A stretch of DNA of 64,000 nt from Diospyros lotus (GCF_014633365.1 NC_068344.1:32553170-32617169); one strand, 5' to 3'; positions 37,294 through 48,664 are shown, counted from the stretch's first letter. Program-made: numbers and translations. The notes: generated by a model not told the origin, from the letters alone.

Positions 37294-37966
37294 TGTTGAC
37301 GTACGAAAACGGTCAATCGGAGTTCGAGAGCCCACAATGTGATAACGGGTACCAAAAGGCAAGGAATGGAAGACTGAAGCAGATAAGAAACACACACAGG
37401 GCTTTTACGTGGTTCGGCCAGAATGATGCCTAGTTCACGACCGTTCTCTGGTTATTCTAGCAGAGTAACAGTATGTATTTTCTGATGATCGATCCCTTTA
37501 CAATGGCGTCCCCTCTTCTATATATAGAGTAGGGTAGCTTACAATGCGAATTAGTCCTAAGTATGGAAGAAGTCTATTCCGTTGATGGTGCTTTCCTTAT
37601 TGGTTTCGGATTATCAGGGATAGGTCCCTCGTCTTCAGGGATTCGGATTGCTTCCAATAGGTAAGTGTCTATCGCTTCCGATTATCTCGCGATCTTCCAG
37701 CCGTCTGATCTGGGCGTATCTCTCGGCGAGCTGAGGTCGTGATGTTTGGAGTTCGTCTGAGCGAGCTCGCTTAAAGCGAGCTCGCTAGCATCAGCGACCT
37801 GGCTTCTGGTCCCGAAGGAATGGGACTCCGCACTGATGGCTTTCGGTCTTCAGGTCTGGCGGGCTTCTGGGAAGTTCGGGCCGCTCTGCTGGGCCTTAGG
37901 TGATTCGGGTCGTTCTGTTGGGCCGGGCCCAGCCCGTCAATTGATTTCCGAAGATCGCATATAACA
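37294..37966 (-). repeat. 5' LTR of the gypsy element (right copy, 673 bp)
   Basis: Upstream LTR for the minus-strand gag-pol. It holds the tandem palindrome GAGCGAGCTCGCT / AAAGCGAGCTCGCT near 37757-37787, single in the other LTR. A clear TGG-starting primer binding site was not recognised in the 39 bp between this LTR and the gag ATG. Confidence 0.95.
37518..37527 (-). promoter_or_regulatory. Putative TATA box of the 5' LTR
   Basis: CTATATATAG, palindromic, conserved in both LTRs. It is the only TATA-like site in the LTR and would start gag-pol transcription leftwards. Confidence 0.5.
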
Positions 37967-40289
37967 GTAGAGTATGTAATGTCCCGTCTATCTTAGAACA
38001 ACAAAATTGTGTTATGATCGGATATGGTGTGCAACACAATTGGACAAAAATAAGCATTTTTTGGGATTTGCCATATTGGAAAGATAATCTTATCCGACAC
38101 AATTTAGATGTCATGCACATCGAGAAGAATATTTTTGATAATCTTTTCAATACAATCATGGATGTGAAAGGTAAAACTAAAGATAATAGTAAAGCTAGAA
38201 TGGACCTGAAAGAATATTGCAGGCGGAAGGAGTTGGAATTAGTAGAACGTGGTGGGGTAAATATTGGAAACCTAAAGCTCAATATACTTTCACAAGAGAA
38301 CAAAAGTTAAATATTTTGAAATGGATAAAAGAACTTAAACTCCCTGACGGGTATGCATCTAGATTGGGCAGATGTGTTGATATGAAGAATGGAAAATTGT
38401 TTGGCTTGAAGAGTCATAATTGTCATGTTCTTATGGAGCGGTTACTTCCAACGGCATTTTCAGGATTACCAGATCGAATTTGGAGTCCAATAACTGAATT
38501 ATGCCAGTTTTTCAAAGAAATATGCTCAACAATGTTAAGAACTGAACATTTGAAAGTTATGGAACAAAACATCCCAATCATTTTATGCAAAATAGAGCGT
38601 GTATTTCCGCCTGGATGGTTTAACTCAATGGAACATCTCTTGGTACATTTGGTTTACGAAGCAAAGGTCGGAGAGCCAATCCAATACAGATTGATGTATC
38701 CATTTGAACGATAATAAATTTTATATTCATATAATTTATTGATTTTGTCATATAGTTTATTATGTTCTTTTTCATAAATTAAGATAACTTTAAAATGATT
38801 TAGGTTTCTCAATACTTTAAAGAAGAAAGTTCGGAATAAGGCTCGCATAGAAGGATCTATTTGTGAGGCATATTTAATTGAGGAGACAACCACATTTGGT
38901 TCATATTATTTTGAATCAAATATTCAATCAAGGAGGATGAGATCCCCTCGAAATGATGATGGGGGAGAATCTTCGCATCCACAAATTTCTATCTTCAATT
39001 ATCCGGGTCGTGCAGCTGGTCCAATGAAAAAACGATGGTTGGATGTGAATGAGTTCCAAACAGCAAAGTTATATGTCTTGCTAAATACGCCAGAGGTCGA
39101 ACCTTATATTGAGTAAGAACCCAAACTTAATTATATTAATATATTTATGACTTCATATTAATAATTTTGTTCATATTATGTTGATATATATATTTTAATG
39201 TTTCAGCATGTACACAAACATGTTACGTGAATTATCGCCAGTAATCAGTGATGAAGAATTAAACAAACAAATCGAGGAGCATTTTTGTGTTTGGTTCCAT
39301 AATCATGTAAGTTTGTAAAGTTTAAGATATTTCTTAATTTAATATTAATTATGTATACATAAATTGATGAAAATATTTGGTTAGGTGAATTTGAGTGGCG
39401 AAGTTATTGCAGACCCACTAATTCAGAGCATAAGGTGGGGGCCAACTCCCAACGTGAAACATTGGCCAATGTATTTCGTCAATAAATACAAATTTCATAC
39501 TGTTGAATGGAGTCAGAGTAGGTCGACAGAAAATTATAGTGTTTGCGTGTCTGCGTCAGGAGGTGGAGCTTCACATATGAATTATTATGGAAAACTTATA
39601 GACATACTTGAGTTAGAATATGCAGGCTTACCAATAAAAAGAGTAATTTTGTTCAAATGTGAATGGTATGATCCAAGTCCACGAGGAACTAAAATTCATG
39701 ATAAATATGGAATTGTAAACATTCGATCATCAAGAAGATATAGGAAATATGATCCATTCATATTTGCCCAACAAGCTGAACAAGTGTATTACGCGCTTTA
39801 CCCTGATTACTGTCGTGAAAAAAATGGTTGGATAGTTGTAATTAAAACAAAGGCACGAGGTACAATAAATGCTCCTGAAGCTAACATGGAAGAGCCTTTT
39901 CAAGAGGATGAAATATTGCAACGGCCTGTAATTGATGTAAATATTGACCTTAGAGGCACTTTACAAGATGATAATGGGCTAGTAGAGGAAGTTGATGTCT
40001 CCAATATTGTTGAGGAAGAAGAAAATGATATGTATGAAGAATCTGTTTCAGAAGAAGACGAGGAAAATATATTATCTGATGACAGAGATAGTGACCAGGA
40101 AGACATTGATGAATATATAGAAGAAGATGATTGATAGTTTTATGGGTTTTTTTTTTTTGTGCATGCTAATTAATAACCTTTGTATTTTTAAAATATGAAT
40201 ATTTATAATTTGTGTACCTGTACTTTTAGTATGATGACTTTGATGTTAATGTAATTTTTTTTTCATATATATATAATTATCGAAATAGA

Positions 40290-42104
40290 TATCAGAACAT
40301 TCAACACCTTCGAGTAGGGGAAGAGGTAGAAGTAGAACATCTTATAGGACCACACCTTCTCCAGATGCCAATTTTTGGTTCGCAATATTCTTCTCCTGAC
40401 TCCACACCTGTTGTTCAATCCATACAATTCAATCTCCAGTCACCACCCCCACCACCACCCTCACAACCTTTTGCTCCCATGCCTCATCAATTTCCATATC
40501 TTGGAACCACGATGCCGCCATGGGGTTATTATGGTGTTCCACCTACTTTCTACCCACCAGATGTTGTACCACCGAGTGGCCAATATGTTGGGGGAACTTC
40601 TCATATGCCAGACAGACATTCCCCATACACATTCATGCCGACACCGCAAGGACTCAATTCATTATCTGCTTCTGCACAACACTCTGAGCCCATTCCAACT
40701 GACTCGGTTGGCATCAGCCGAGGAGACGGTCGAAAATACTTATCTTGCGATGAACACTGTAATTAGTGAGTATCGTATTTATTATTTTAAATTTATTACT
40801 TGCAAATGAATATATATATATATATATATTTTGTGTTTGACAGTTTTATCCCTGAGAGTGGCCCACCAAGCAAATTGGGAAAGATTTGGAGGGCACGATA
40901 CACTGAACGGTGGATTCATTGGGATGAAGTGCCAGAAATAATACGAAGGATGTGGCTTGAAGAATTTAACGTAAGTTAATTTATAATTCTTTATTAATAT
41001 AAGTTTGTATTTAAATTCTTATATATATATATATATATGTTTCTTAACTTAATGTAGAAGACGTATTTCTGGCAACCCGAGGAGAATGATCGCATATGGC
41101 TCACATGGAATAAGTCTGGTAGACAAAGTTTTAGGAGCCATTTGCATCGAATTAGAAATGGGGAAGACGAAGCAATGTGGATGGATCCCGACGTGCGTAA
41201 GGCACTTGATGCAAAGTGGGCAGAAGAAAGCAACAAAAAAATTGCCACACAAAATAAAAAAAATCGTGCTTCCGAGACCGGTGGGTCGCTCCACACTGGC
41301 GGGTCCATTCCATTCTCCTTGACTCGAAGAAGGCTGGTAATTACTTATGCTAAGTTATATATATTTTTTAATTTATTTAAATTATAAGTTTACTATATTA
41401 TTTACTATATTATTTATTAATTTCTTATACAGGCAACTAAATTGAATCGTGAGCCCAATGAGTTTGAATTCTTCAGGAGAACCCACACCAGGAAAGATAA
41501 TCAAGGAGAAGAAGTGTGGGTCGATGACAGATCTAGGGCCGTCGCTGTAAGTGTGTTTTATAAATTAAATTAAAATTTTTATTTGAAAATAATTTTTTAA
41601 TTCATTTACATGAATTTTTTAATTTTATAGGAAAAATATGAAAGATTGAGTGCAGAGGTATCTTCATCATCCGCAAGTACCGGAGAGTCCTCATCGCCTA
41701 CAGTTAATGAACACGACATCTTCTATCAAGCTGTTAGTGGTCGAAATAGAAAGGGTCGAATATACGGACTGGGCTCCCAAGCTAATTTGTTATATCCATC
41801 TACCACCAATCGTTCTAGCCAATCATCTTCACATATGTCACCAGAGTTTGAACAAATGAGACTTAAAGTCACCCAATTAACTGATGAGTTGCTTGAATCC
41901 CGGGCTGAGAATCGACAATTACGACAGTGGCAAGAATAAGTGACAGCGTGACAGTTAGAAATGAATATAGTAATAAGTAGATTGACAAAACAATTTACTG
42001 CAGATGCTGGACCGTCGACTGTTCCAGGTGGATCTGACCCGGTAGCTGATTAAGATGAGAGTGACAATGATGAAGATGAAAATGCTAATAATAATGATGA
42101 TTGA
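40290..42104 (+). pseudogene. Second CACTA gene, Ptta/En/Spm (Transposase_24) type, decayed 3' end
   Basis: Exons about 40290-40765, 40844-40970, 41058-41336, 41433-41546 and 41631-42104 join with GT-AG borders. The N-terminal part is Pro-rich (PPPPPPSQPFAPMPHQFPY..). The middle (FIPESGPPSKLGKIWRARYT..., ..WLTWNKSGRQSFRSHLHRIRNG..) and the block with FEFFRRTHTRKDNQGEEVWV match the plant transposase Ptta/En/Spm family, the DNA-binding partner (TNP1-like role) of CACTA transposition. The C-terminal part is a coiled region (..FEQMRLKVTQLTDELLESRAENRQLRQW). The frame then meets TAA at 41937, TGA near 41949 and one later stop, but stays recognisable to an acidic Asp/Asn/Glu end at 42104. The first exon start is uncertain. 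Confidence 0.75.
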
Positions 42105-42526
42105 TTGTAGTGGAATGTTGTAAACATTGAAGTAAACTTGGGTAATCTTAATATTAATATTAAATTTTAATTTTCTTTTTAATGTTAAATTTGTTATATT
42201 TTTAATGTGAATGTGGGTAATATTAATTTTATTTAATGTTATTTTTAATATTTTATTTAAATTTTTAAAAAAATTGTTGTTATTTTCAATTTTTTTATTC
42301 TTATAAAAGAAAGTATTAATTTTAATTTTAATTTTAATAAATATAAATTTTAATTTTATAAATTTAAAAATTAAAAATATATTTTTTGAAATTAAAAATA
42401 TATTATTGATTTAAAATATTAATATTAATTTAATTTTTTTTTCAAAATTATTTTTTTTATTTATATTAATTTTATAAAATATTAATTATTTATTTAATAT
42501 TATTTTTTTATATTTAAAAATATTTG
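42105..42526. other. AT-rich spacer at the CACTA 3' side
   Basis: Very AT-rich stretch between the second CACTA gene and the right subterminal array; nothing else seen. Confidence 0.6.
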
Positions 42527-43076
42527 TGACGGGTACTCCCGTCGCAGATCTGTGACGGGTAGTAACCCGTCACAGATTGTTCATTTTTATTTTTTTATTT
42601 TAAAAATTTTTGTGACGGGTAGAGCCCGTCACAGATCTGTGACGGGATAGTACTTCCTGTCACAGATCTGTGACGGCTTGTCCTGTCCGTCACAGATTTG
42701 TGACAGACTTTTCCCCGTCACAGATCTGTGACGGGTCGTACTTTTCCGTCACAGATCTGTGACGGGAAGTATTTCCCCGTCACAGATTTGTGACGGGATG
42801 AACTTCCCCCGTCATAGATCTGTGACGGGCAGAACTTCCCCGTCATAGATCTGTGACGGGTAATACTGTTCCGTAACAGATCTGTGACGGGACACCCGTC
42901 ACAAATCTGTGACGGAATTGCTATCCCGTCACAGATCTGCGACGGGTAGCACTCACCCCGTCACTAGAATTCTGTCACGCCCTCTTTAGTGACGGATTTT
43001 ACCCCGTCACTAAACCCGTCACAGAAAAATTTAGTGACGGATTTTTCCGTCAGTAAAACTGATTTTTCTTGTAGTG
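42527..43076. repeat. Right subterminal array and terminal repeat of the CACTA element
   Basis: About fifteen units of roughly 33 bp, each pairing TCTGTGACGGG with CCCGTCACAGA around a short variable centre, so most units are near-palindromes. The array ends with CCGTCACTAAACCCGTCAC and the terminal repeat. It is denser and more uniform than the left array. Confidence 0.9.
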
Positions 43077-43834
43077 ATAATAGTCGATTTCTTATAATTG
43101 ATTTTGGAACATTAAGAAAACTGGTTCATTTTAGTAATTTTTCTTATTCATCTAAGAAGTTATTTTGTACTATTGTGGAAGTTGACAAATAAACATCAAA
43201 TTAACTTTAATTCTCAAAAATTGAAGATTAGACTAACAGTGGCATAAAAATATAGAATCCCTATTGACTACCCCAAGTTAAGTGATCATTGGTAAGCTAT
43301 AATCCATGTTTAAGTTTAAGACTGGGGGTTGTTGATCCTTCCACATTAAGAGTTAAATGACTTTAGTGATTCAAGTGCTGCAAATGAGTAAAGGGGCATT
43401 TTCTTGATCCCAAATCAAGAAACTTGCAGCTCACTTAAGTTCTGCACACCTTCTTCTGAGAAATTATCCGAGCATGTTGAATAGCCCAATCATACAACTA
43501 TAGCCCAATAGAATGAATTAATGAACAGTGAATCTTTTTAAGTCAACTCTAACTCAATAAAAAAGTTTGACACTTTCAAATTAATAATTAATTTTGGTAT
43601 TAATTTGTTGTGTCACGCAGCAATTGTCATATTATGTTGTGAAAATAATATGAAAAAAGCAATGATTAATAATTAAATGTGGTGATGAGCTTATTAATAT
43701 TAATATTTTCTGTTTTCCTAACCTTAACTAATCATTCCCACACACAAAATTAAATACACGAGTTATCTAATTAGTTTTGAGATGATGATTTAGCTTGGTT
43801 CAAACTTTGTCAGACCATTCACATTCCATTTTAG

Positions 43835-44104
43835 TCAATCTTGGAGAGCATATCTAGTATCTAGATAAAGACGCCAAAGGGAAACTAGGCAGGCACACCC
43901 ATTCAACACGTACGCCACTGTTGCACATAGTACATCGATTATTGTTTTCTGATAAAATATCCTTTGATGAGGATTCCTTTGTGTTAGTTTATCCAAAATC
44001 ACCAACCAAATTCCAATCTCCACTTTGATAGGGGCAAAGTTCTCGCCACAGAATTTCAAAGCATTAGCTATAACGATGGAGTTCGTTGGACGACAATACT
44101 TCAA
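43835..44104 (-). pseudogene. Possible LINE zf-RVT fragment
   Basis: Open minus-strand stretch with ..PIKVEIGIWLVILDKLTQRN.., which resembles the start of the zf-RVT domain found after plant LINE reverse transcriptases. The Cys/His-rich second half is not preserved in this frame. The rest of 43080-44787 shows no gene. A chance open frame remains possible. Confidence 0.3.
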
Positions 44105-45326
44105 ATGACTGCAAGATGACTTGACAGAATAGAAAATTAGCCATTGGTAGCAGGCCTATAAAAGGACTAGATATGATCCAAATTTGTAAGATCCAGATCT
44201 ATTAAGATTAAGATCCAGTTCATGCAAATCGATTTAGTCTAAATCCTCAAGGAAAGAGAGAGAGAGAGATTTCGCTGCCTTTCTCTATCATTGCCCCTGT
44301 TGATCTCTATTGCTTCCCCATCGCGATGGTCATTGGAGCTCAGTTCTAGATCTCCATGTCGTGAACTTGTCAAAGGTGATGGGGATTTCTTCCTTGATTC
44401 TAAACGATCAGTGTCAAAGGAAAAAGAAAGGGAGCACATCGGCAGCCATGGGTGTTCCCGCCAAAATCAATGTGAGAGGGGAGATGAGGGAGAAATAGTG
44501 AGCAGAAAATAGAGAGGGAGGAGAAGAATAAAAAAATTAGGAATAAAGTGATTAATTTTGGTAATAGGTTAATGACAAGGTAGATGAGTGTTAATTTAAG
44601 AACACGAAGATAGATGGTGCATTTTAGTGAAAGCTTAGGGGTGGTCGAATCTCATGGGCACAATTCATATGCTTTTGACCATTTTGATGAAAATAAAATA
44701 TTTTTATTTTAAATTGTATCTCTAGCTTAATTTATTAAAATTTATCAAGTCTAAACTATTTTGATATTGTTTATTGGTAAGGATGGTTGTCACGACCCGA
44801 ATTCTAGATGGGTCATGACTGGCACTAATCCCTAAGCCAAATAGTTTCGCTATGAATTAGTAAGCCTCTTCTCGTGTATAATTAATCATAAGACTCAATA
44901 AGACACAATCAAATGGAATGAATGAGAAAATCAAAATAATATATATCCACATTCAAAACTTAATATGTCATCAATATCCCTCATGCTATAAATACAAAAA
45001 GAATATCCATATCCCAAAACCATAAAAGCTCATACAAAATCTCAAAGATCGAGCTCATAATACAATTGTATATCAACGGAATAAATATACAAAACAATAG
45101 ACTTGAGAAAGTGTACACGTCTCCATAAAGCATTCTATAACAAATTAGAATCCAAAAAAGGGTTTAGCATCATACCAAAAGATCTGTTAGACTAATATCA
45201 AAAGAATCTCCCGAAATGTGAACAATAATAAGAGTGAGTCTAGGGGACTCGCGAGTATAAGGTATGCTATGCCCATTGGAAGAGAATGTAATAAAATGTG
45301 CAAAAAGACATCGTGAGTACAATAGT

Positions 45327-46371
45327 TAGGGGCGGAGCCACCAGAGGCCCAACGAGGGCAACTGCCCCACTGGGCCAGATTTATTTTTAAAAAAATTATT
45401 TTTTACTATAATTTACTATTAAAAATAGAAACATTATATTATATTTTACTACTAGAAATAAAAAAAAAAGTATTGAAGAAAGTAAGTATATAATGGTCCA
45501 GTAGTAATCATCGCAACATTTTTTTACAATTTGCTCATAATTTTAATTTTTTACAATGATGATGTAAATAAAACTAAATATTGAAGAAAAATGTGAAGTA
45601 AAGAAAACAGCATGGAGGAAATTTATATTGAAGAAAATAAACAAATTAACAAAACAAGAATTGAGCAAATTGATATTGCACAAATTCCTATAGATTCCGG
45701 GTTAATAACGACAATAATGGATTACAATATTAATTTTTAGGATCAAATTAGAAGAGTCTATTGTAAAGAGGTCTATGTTAGCCTCAAAATCAAGAGAATT
45801 CATTCCACCTTTGTTTAATGAATTTGGTGATTGGTTGGAATATATTATAAGCAAAGATATCGCATTTTACTTATACTATTATCTTTTTAAAACAAATAAT
45901 GGAGAACAAGGAGATAGTGATTCTTTCGTAAAAAAATGGTTCAGTAATTTAAAAAAAAAAAAAAAAAGAGGTAGACTTTAAGTTTATGTTGGAAATGCTA
46001 ATAATGCACACAATTAAGTTTGAAGCAACTGCGAAAGCTTAATGAATCAAGAGCAAAATATTGAAATAGTTTTTTTCAGATAGTTAGAACAGACACTGTG
46101 TGATTATCGAATTCATCTAAATGCATCAATTAATTGTGTTTGACTTTTTCTACGGCAAGAACTATCATTTCGTGATCATGACGAGTTTAAAGATTCAAAT
46201 AATCAATGTAACTTTTTTGAATAATTGCAATTTCTAGTATGAAAAGTAGTAAGGAACAATTGTTAAAAAAAAAAAATTATTTTAATATTATCATTATTAT
46301 CTTATTTTTAAAATTATATTTTTTGTATTTAAGTTCGCTCCAACTAAACCAAAATCTTGGCTTCGCCTCTA
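45327..46371 (+). mobile_element. hAT element, deletion derivative, 8-bp duplication
   Basis: Ends TAGGGGCGGAGCCAC / TTGGCTTCGCCTCTA are inverted repeats. ACAATAGT flanks both sides (45319-45326 and 46372-46379). At 1045 bp it is much shorter than an autonomous hAT, yet keeps a piece of transposase-like coding sequence. Confidence 0.9.
45660..46230 (+). pseudogene. hAT transposase N-terminal relic (zf-TTF type)
   Basis: The stretch ..FNEFGDWLEYIISKDIAFYLYYYLFKTNNG..FVKKWFSNLKK fits the zf-TTF domain at the start of a class of plant hAT transposases (..wleYS..kDaafCl.CYlF..). Downstream, in other frames, come HLNASINCV and RQELSFRDHDEF, which resemble the following DUF4371 region. Stops and frameshifts are frequent and the catalytic part is missing. 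The usual Cys residues in the CYLF block are replaced by Tyr. Confidence 0.6.
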
Positions 46372-46831
46372 ACAATAGTATAATAATATCATGAGTGACA
46401 AATATACATAAGTTTACATAGGTTGAAAAATTCAAGGCCCAAGGGAGAAAATATAGGTAGCGATGAGGCTGCTCAACTGTCCTTCTCCATTAAGCCTCGT
46501 TCTTATGTAGAAAAACATGGTGCAGGGAAAATAGGTATTTAGGAGTGACTCTCATAAGTTGTTCACCTAACCATCCAAACTCCCTATGCATGTATGACTT
46601 GCAAAGTTGAGGACCAGCTAGTAGAAACATACTATCAATACTTCATGGCTAAGACATGTCAAGGTTTACCATACCATGATCTTCTCTTGCTATGAACATT
46701 AAGGAATCTACTAGTCTCTCCCTCTAAGATGCAAATGATACCATACTTATGAATATACCAAAATCTATATGTCATCATACATGGTGCCTAAAATGCATCA
46801 TTTTTAATCCCACGTCAAGTTTGATGGACTG

Positions 46832-47886
46832 ATGATTAATGGGCATGCAAGGTGTGTAGGGATTGAGCTGTGTAATGAGACTATGAGCTTGAGTGATGTG
46901 GGTTGCTCGGGGTCTGGGCCAGGTGTGAGAGAGCTAGGTGGGCTAAATATTGCAGCCGATGCTGGACTTCAGGAAGTCCAACCCCTGTTTGGATGTCTGA
47001 ATAGCGCTTTGGGCCATTTTGGAAACGCAACTCCAGCGAGCATTAGGCCAGTTGGGTCTATCAAGCTTGTTGATTCAACGCCTAGGAGTGATATGGGAAA
47101 GCCCATGCTTGAGGATGTGATGCATGCTCAAGGAATGAGACCCAATGAGTGGTAAAAAGTCTTAGGCTAGTTTGGTCGGATCTAATGCGCAATGGATGCT
47201 AAGGAAATTACTGTATTATCCGTCTATTAATTCTTCTACTAATGGGTCTATAATGTGGTTTTCAAAGGAGGTTTTTAATGAAGGTGTGAAGCATTGGCAA
47301 AATAATATAATTGAATATTTTGTTGAAAAATGCCTCATATTCCAAGTGGTGCACGCAATTGCGCAGAGGATGTGATAGAGTTTTGAGCTTCTTGAGGTAT
47401 TGTTTAATAACTCTAGGTGTTTTTTATTTCAATTTGATAGTGAGACAATATGTTGAAAATCTTTGATGGCGAGCCCTGGCATTTTGTGAGGCGTCTGTTG
47501 ATTTTAAAAATCTGGGAGGTTGGTATGGATTTGTCTAGAGAAGCCCATCCGTCGCTACCTATTTGGGTTAAAATATTCAATATTCTCTCTTAAGGGGTGG
47601 AATGAAGAGGGTATTGCCTTTGTTGCAAGTGCTCTTGGGCATCCCATACATGCGGATTTTACAATCATTGACTGCTCTAGAATTGGATTTGTTGGGGTAT
47701 GCATTGAGATGGATATTTCTTCAACTTTTTCCAAATTTGTTACCCTTGATCAAGGCCTTGACGAAGGTTCGAGAGAGCTTATATTCTTTAGAATGTCGGT
47801 GGAGTATCAATGGGTTCCCTCAAGATGTAGTCTATGTAAGTTCATGTCGTCTTATGAATGAGTTGACTTGGCTTAGGATGTCTTAA
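46832..47886 (+). pseudogene. LINE-type ORF1 relic (DUF4283)
   Basis: Pieces in changing frames follow the order of plant LINE ORF1: about 47172-47375 (..FNEGVKHWQNNIIEYFVEKCLIFQVVHAIAQRM, DUF4283), a linker with stops (47380-47600), then 47600-47861 (..GWNEEGIAFVASALGHPIHADF.., ..VEYQWVPSRCSLCKF), which is the region before the zinc knuckle. The first open part (46832-47155) is Gly-rich and not recognised. No reverse transcriptase follows; the element is 3'-truncated or deleted. Confidence 0.65.
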
Positions 47887-48139
47887 ATGAGTTGACTTGA
47901 CCTAACTAGTCTCTTTAGGACGAATGAATGAACCATGTCAAATCAACTTATTTGACATGCTTAGTGAAATTAATGGTTATGGTATAAAAATGTTGTGTAG
48001 GGAAAGTGTGAAAGGTGATATTTTGAAAAATAATATTTTCAAAATAAATTTCAAAAGACTCTATTCTCTAGTCCAAATAAGGCTGCTCTAATATAATATT
48101 TTAAGATAAGCATGTTTGTGAAATAAAGTGATATTTTCT

Positions 48140-48495
48140 GGGTAAATCATACCAAAGGTCACAAAATTTTTGTATCCTTTTCAATTTGGTCACTAAACTT
48201 CAATTCCTTGCAAAGTGATAACAAAACTTTAAAATGTTTTGCAATATGGTAACTAAAGTGATTTTTTGATAATTTCTCACCAAAATTGCTGACGTGGCAA
48301 TGGCCACATCATCGCCACGTCAGCGCCATATCATCGCCATGTCAGCAATTTCAGCTAGAAACCAATAAAAAAATTACTTTAGTGACCACATTGCAAAACA
48401 TTTTAAAGTTTTATTATCACTTTACAAGAAATTGAAGTTTAGTGACCAAATTGAAAATAACACCAAAGTTTTGTGACTTTTGGTGTGATTTACCC
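48140..48495. mobile_element. MULE-type MITE with long inverted repeats
   Basis: 356 bp, nearly all inverted repeat: GGGTAAATCATACCAAAGGT at the left and, on the other strand, GGGTAAATCACACCAAAAGT at the right, pairing for about 140 bp to a G/C-rich centre (GCCACGTCAGC). It is flanked by imperfect duplications GATATTTTC/GATATTTTT of about 9 bp. The empty site is present in copy 2. Confidence 0.8.
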
Positions 48496-48664
48496 GATAT
48501 TTTTCCATGCCCACCAAACACAGATTCCTCCGAGTAATGCCTACGCATTCACACACGTAGATGTTCCATCGTCCGCTCGCTCTCTTTCTCTCTCACTCCA
48601 TCTTTTGATTCTTGCAAAAAATAAGCGTCTCTGAAGAAAGTTCATTGCATCAGACCATTACGGT

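Larger units (their letters stand above)
25311..37966 (-). mobile_element. Tat/Retand-like Ty3/gypsy retrotransposon (12.66 kb)
   Basis: Two LTRs (25311-25968 and 37294-37966) begin TGTTGACGTACG and end CATATAACA. GTAGA flanks both sides (25306-25310 and 37967-37971). The element points leftwards: the right LTR is the 5' LTR, gag-pol reads on the minus strand, and a G-run polypurine tract lies beside the left (3') LTR. Order protease, RT, RNase H, integrase marks Ty3/gypsy. A long antisense gene between integrase and 3' LTR is a known trait of Tat-lineage elements such as Retand and Grande, which supports that placement. By eye the LTRs differ at 13 positions (12 transitions) plus one 15-bp indel, about 2%. 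Several stops make gag-pol inactive. Confidence 0.95.
23742..40134 (+). pseudogene. TNP2-type CACTA transposase, broken by stops and a gypsy insertion
   Basis: Coding parts: 23742-25310, then after the gypsy element 37972-38710, 38804-39112, 39207-39306 and 39385-40134. The N-terminus (MEAPLHRRWIDNW..., Cys-rich, ending ..YYYWTNHGE) is a transposase-associated domain. The middle, on both sides of the insertion, is the Transposase_21 core (..HYENRREFGVLSHPSDGEAW.., ..LDVMHIEKN..). Next come a DUF4218-like part ending ..MYPFER, and a DUF4216-like part in the last exon with an acidic tail. Breaks seen: TGA at 24654-24656, TAG at 25095-25097, a frameshift near 38240-38275, and a GT donor changed to AT at 38711-38712. 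The reading frame runs exactly across the GTAGA target site, so the gypsy element landed inside this exon. Confidence 0.9.
21085..43076 (+). mobile_element. CACTA (En/Spm) transposon, 22 kb with nested insertions
   Basis: Left end CACTACAAGAAAAATCAG.. at 21085 and right end ..CTGATTTTTCTTGTAGTG at 43076 are inverted repeats of about 30 bp with one mismatch. They are flanked by ATA on both sides (21082-21084 and 43077-43079), the 3-bp duplication of CACTA elements. Both ends carry subterminal repeats built on GTGACGGG/CCCGTCAC. Inside lie a TNP2-type transposase gene and a second gene of the Ptta/En/Spm (Transposase_24) type, both on the plus strand. Without the inserted gypsy element and its target duplication, the CACTA element is about 9.3 kb. 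Stops and a splice mutation make it non-autonomous now, but the ends still look usable by a related transposase (inference). Confidence 0.95.
44788..46830. mobile_element. Unclassified repeat starting TGTCACGACCCG, interrupted by a hAT element
   Basis: TGTCACGACCCGAATTCTAG at 44788 looks like the start of a plant LTR (TGTCACGACCCG is a common opening), but the matching end was not found. The sequence continues on both sides of the hAT insertion at 45327-46371 up to about 46800. Probably a truncated LTR or related repeat. Confidence 0.35.

Noticed and set aside
44239..44512. Overlapping open frames with Ser/Arg/Glu-rich translation
   Set aside because: Simple composition including a GAGAGA run; no conserved domain or splice partners.
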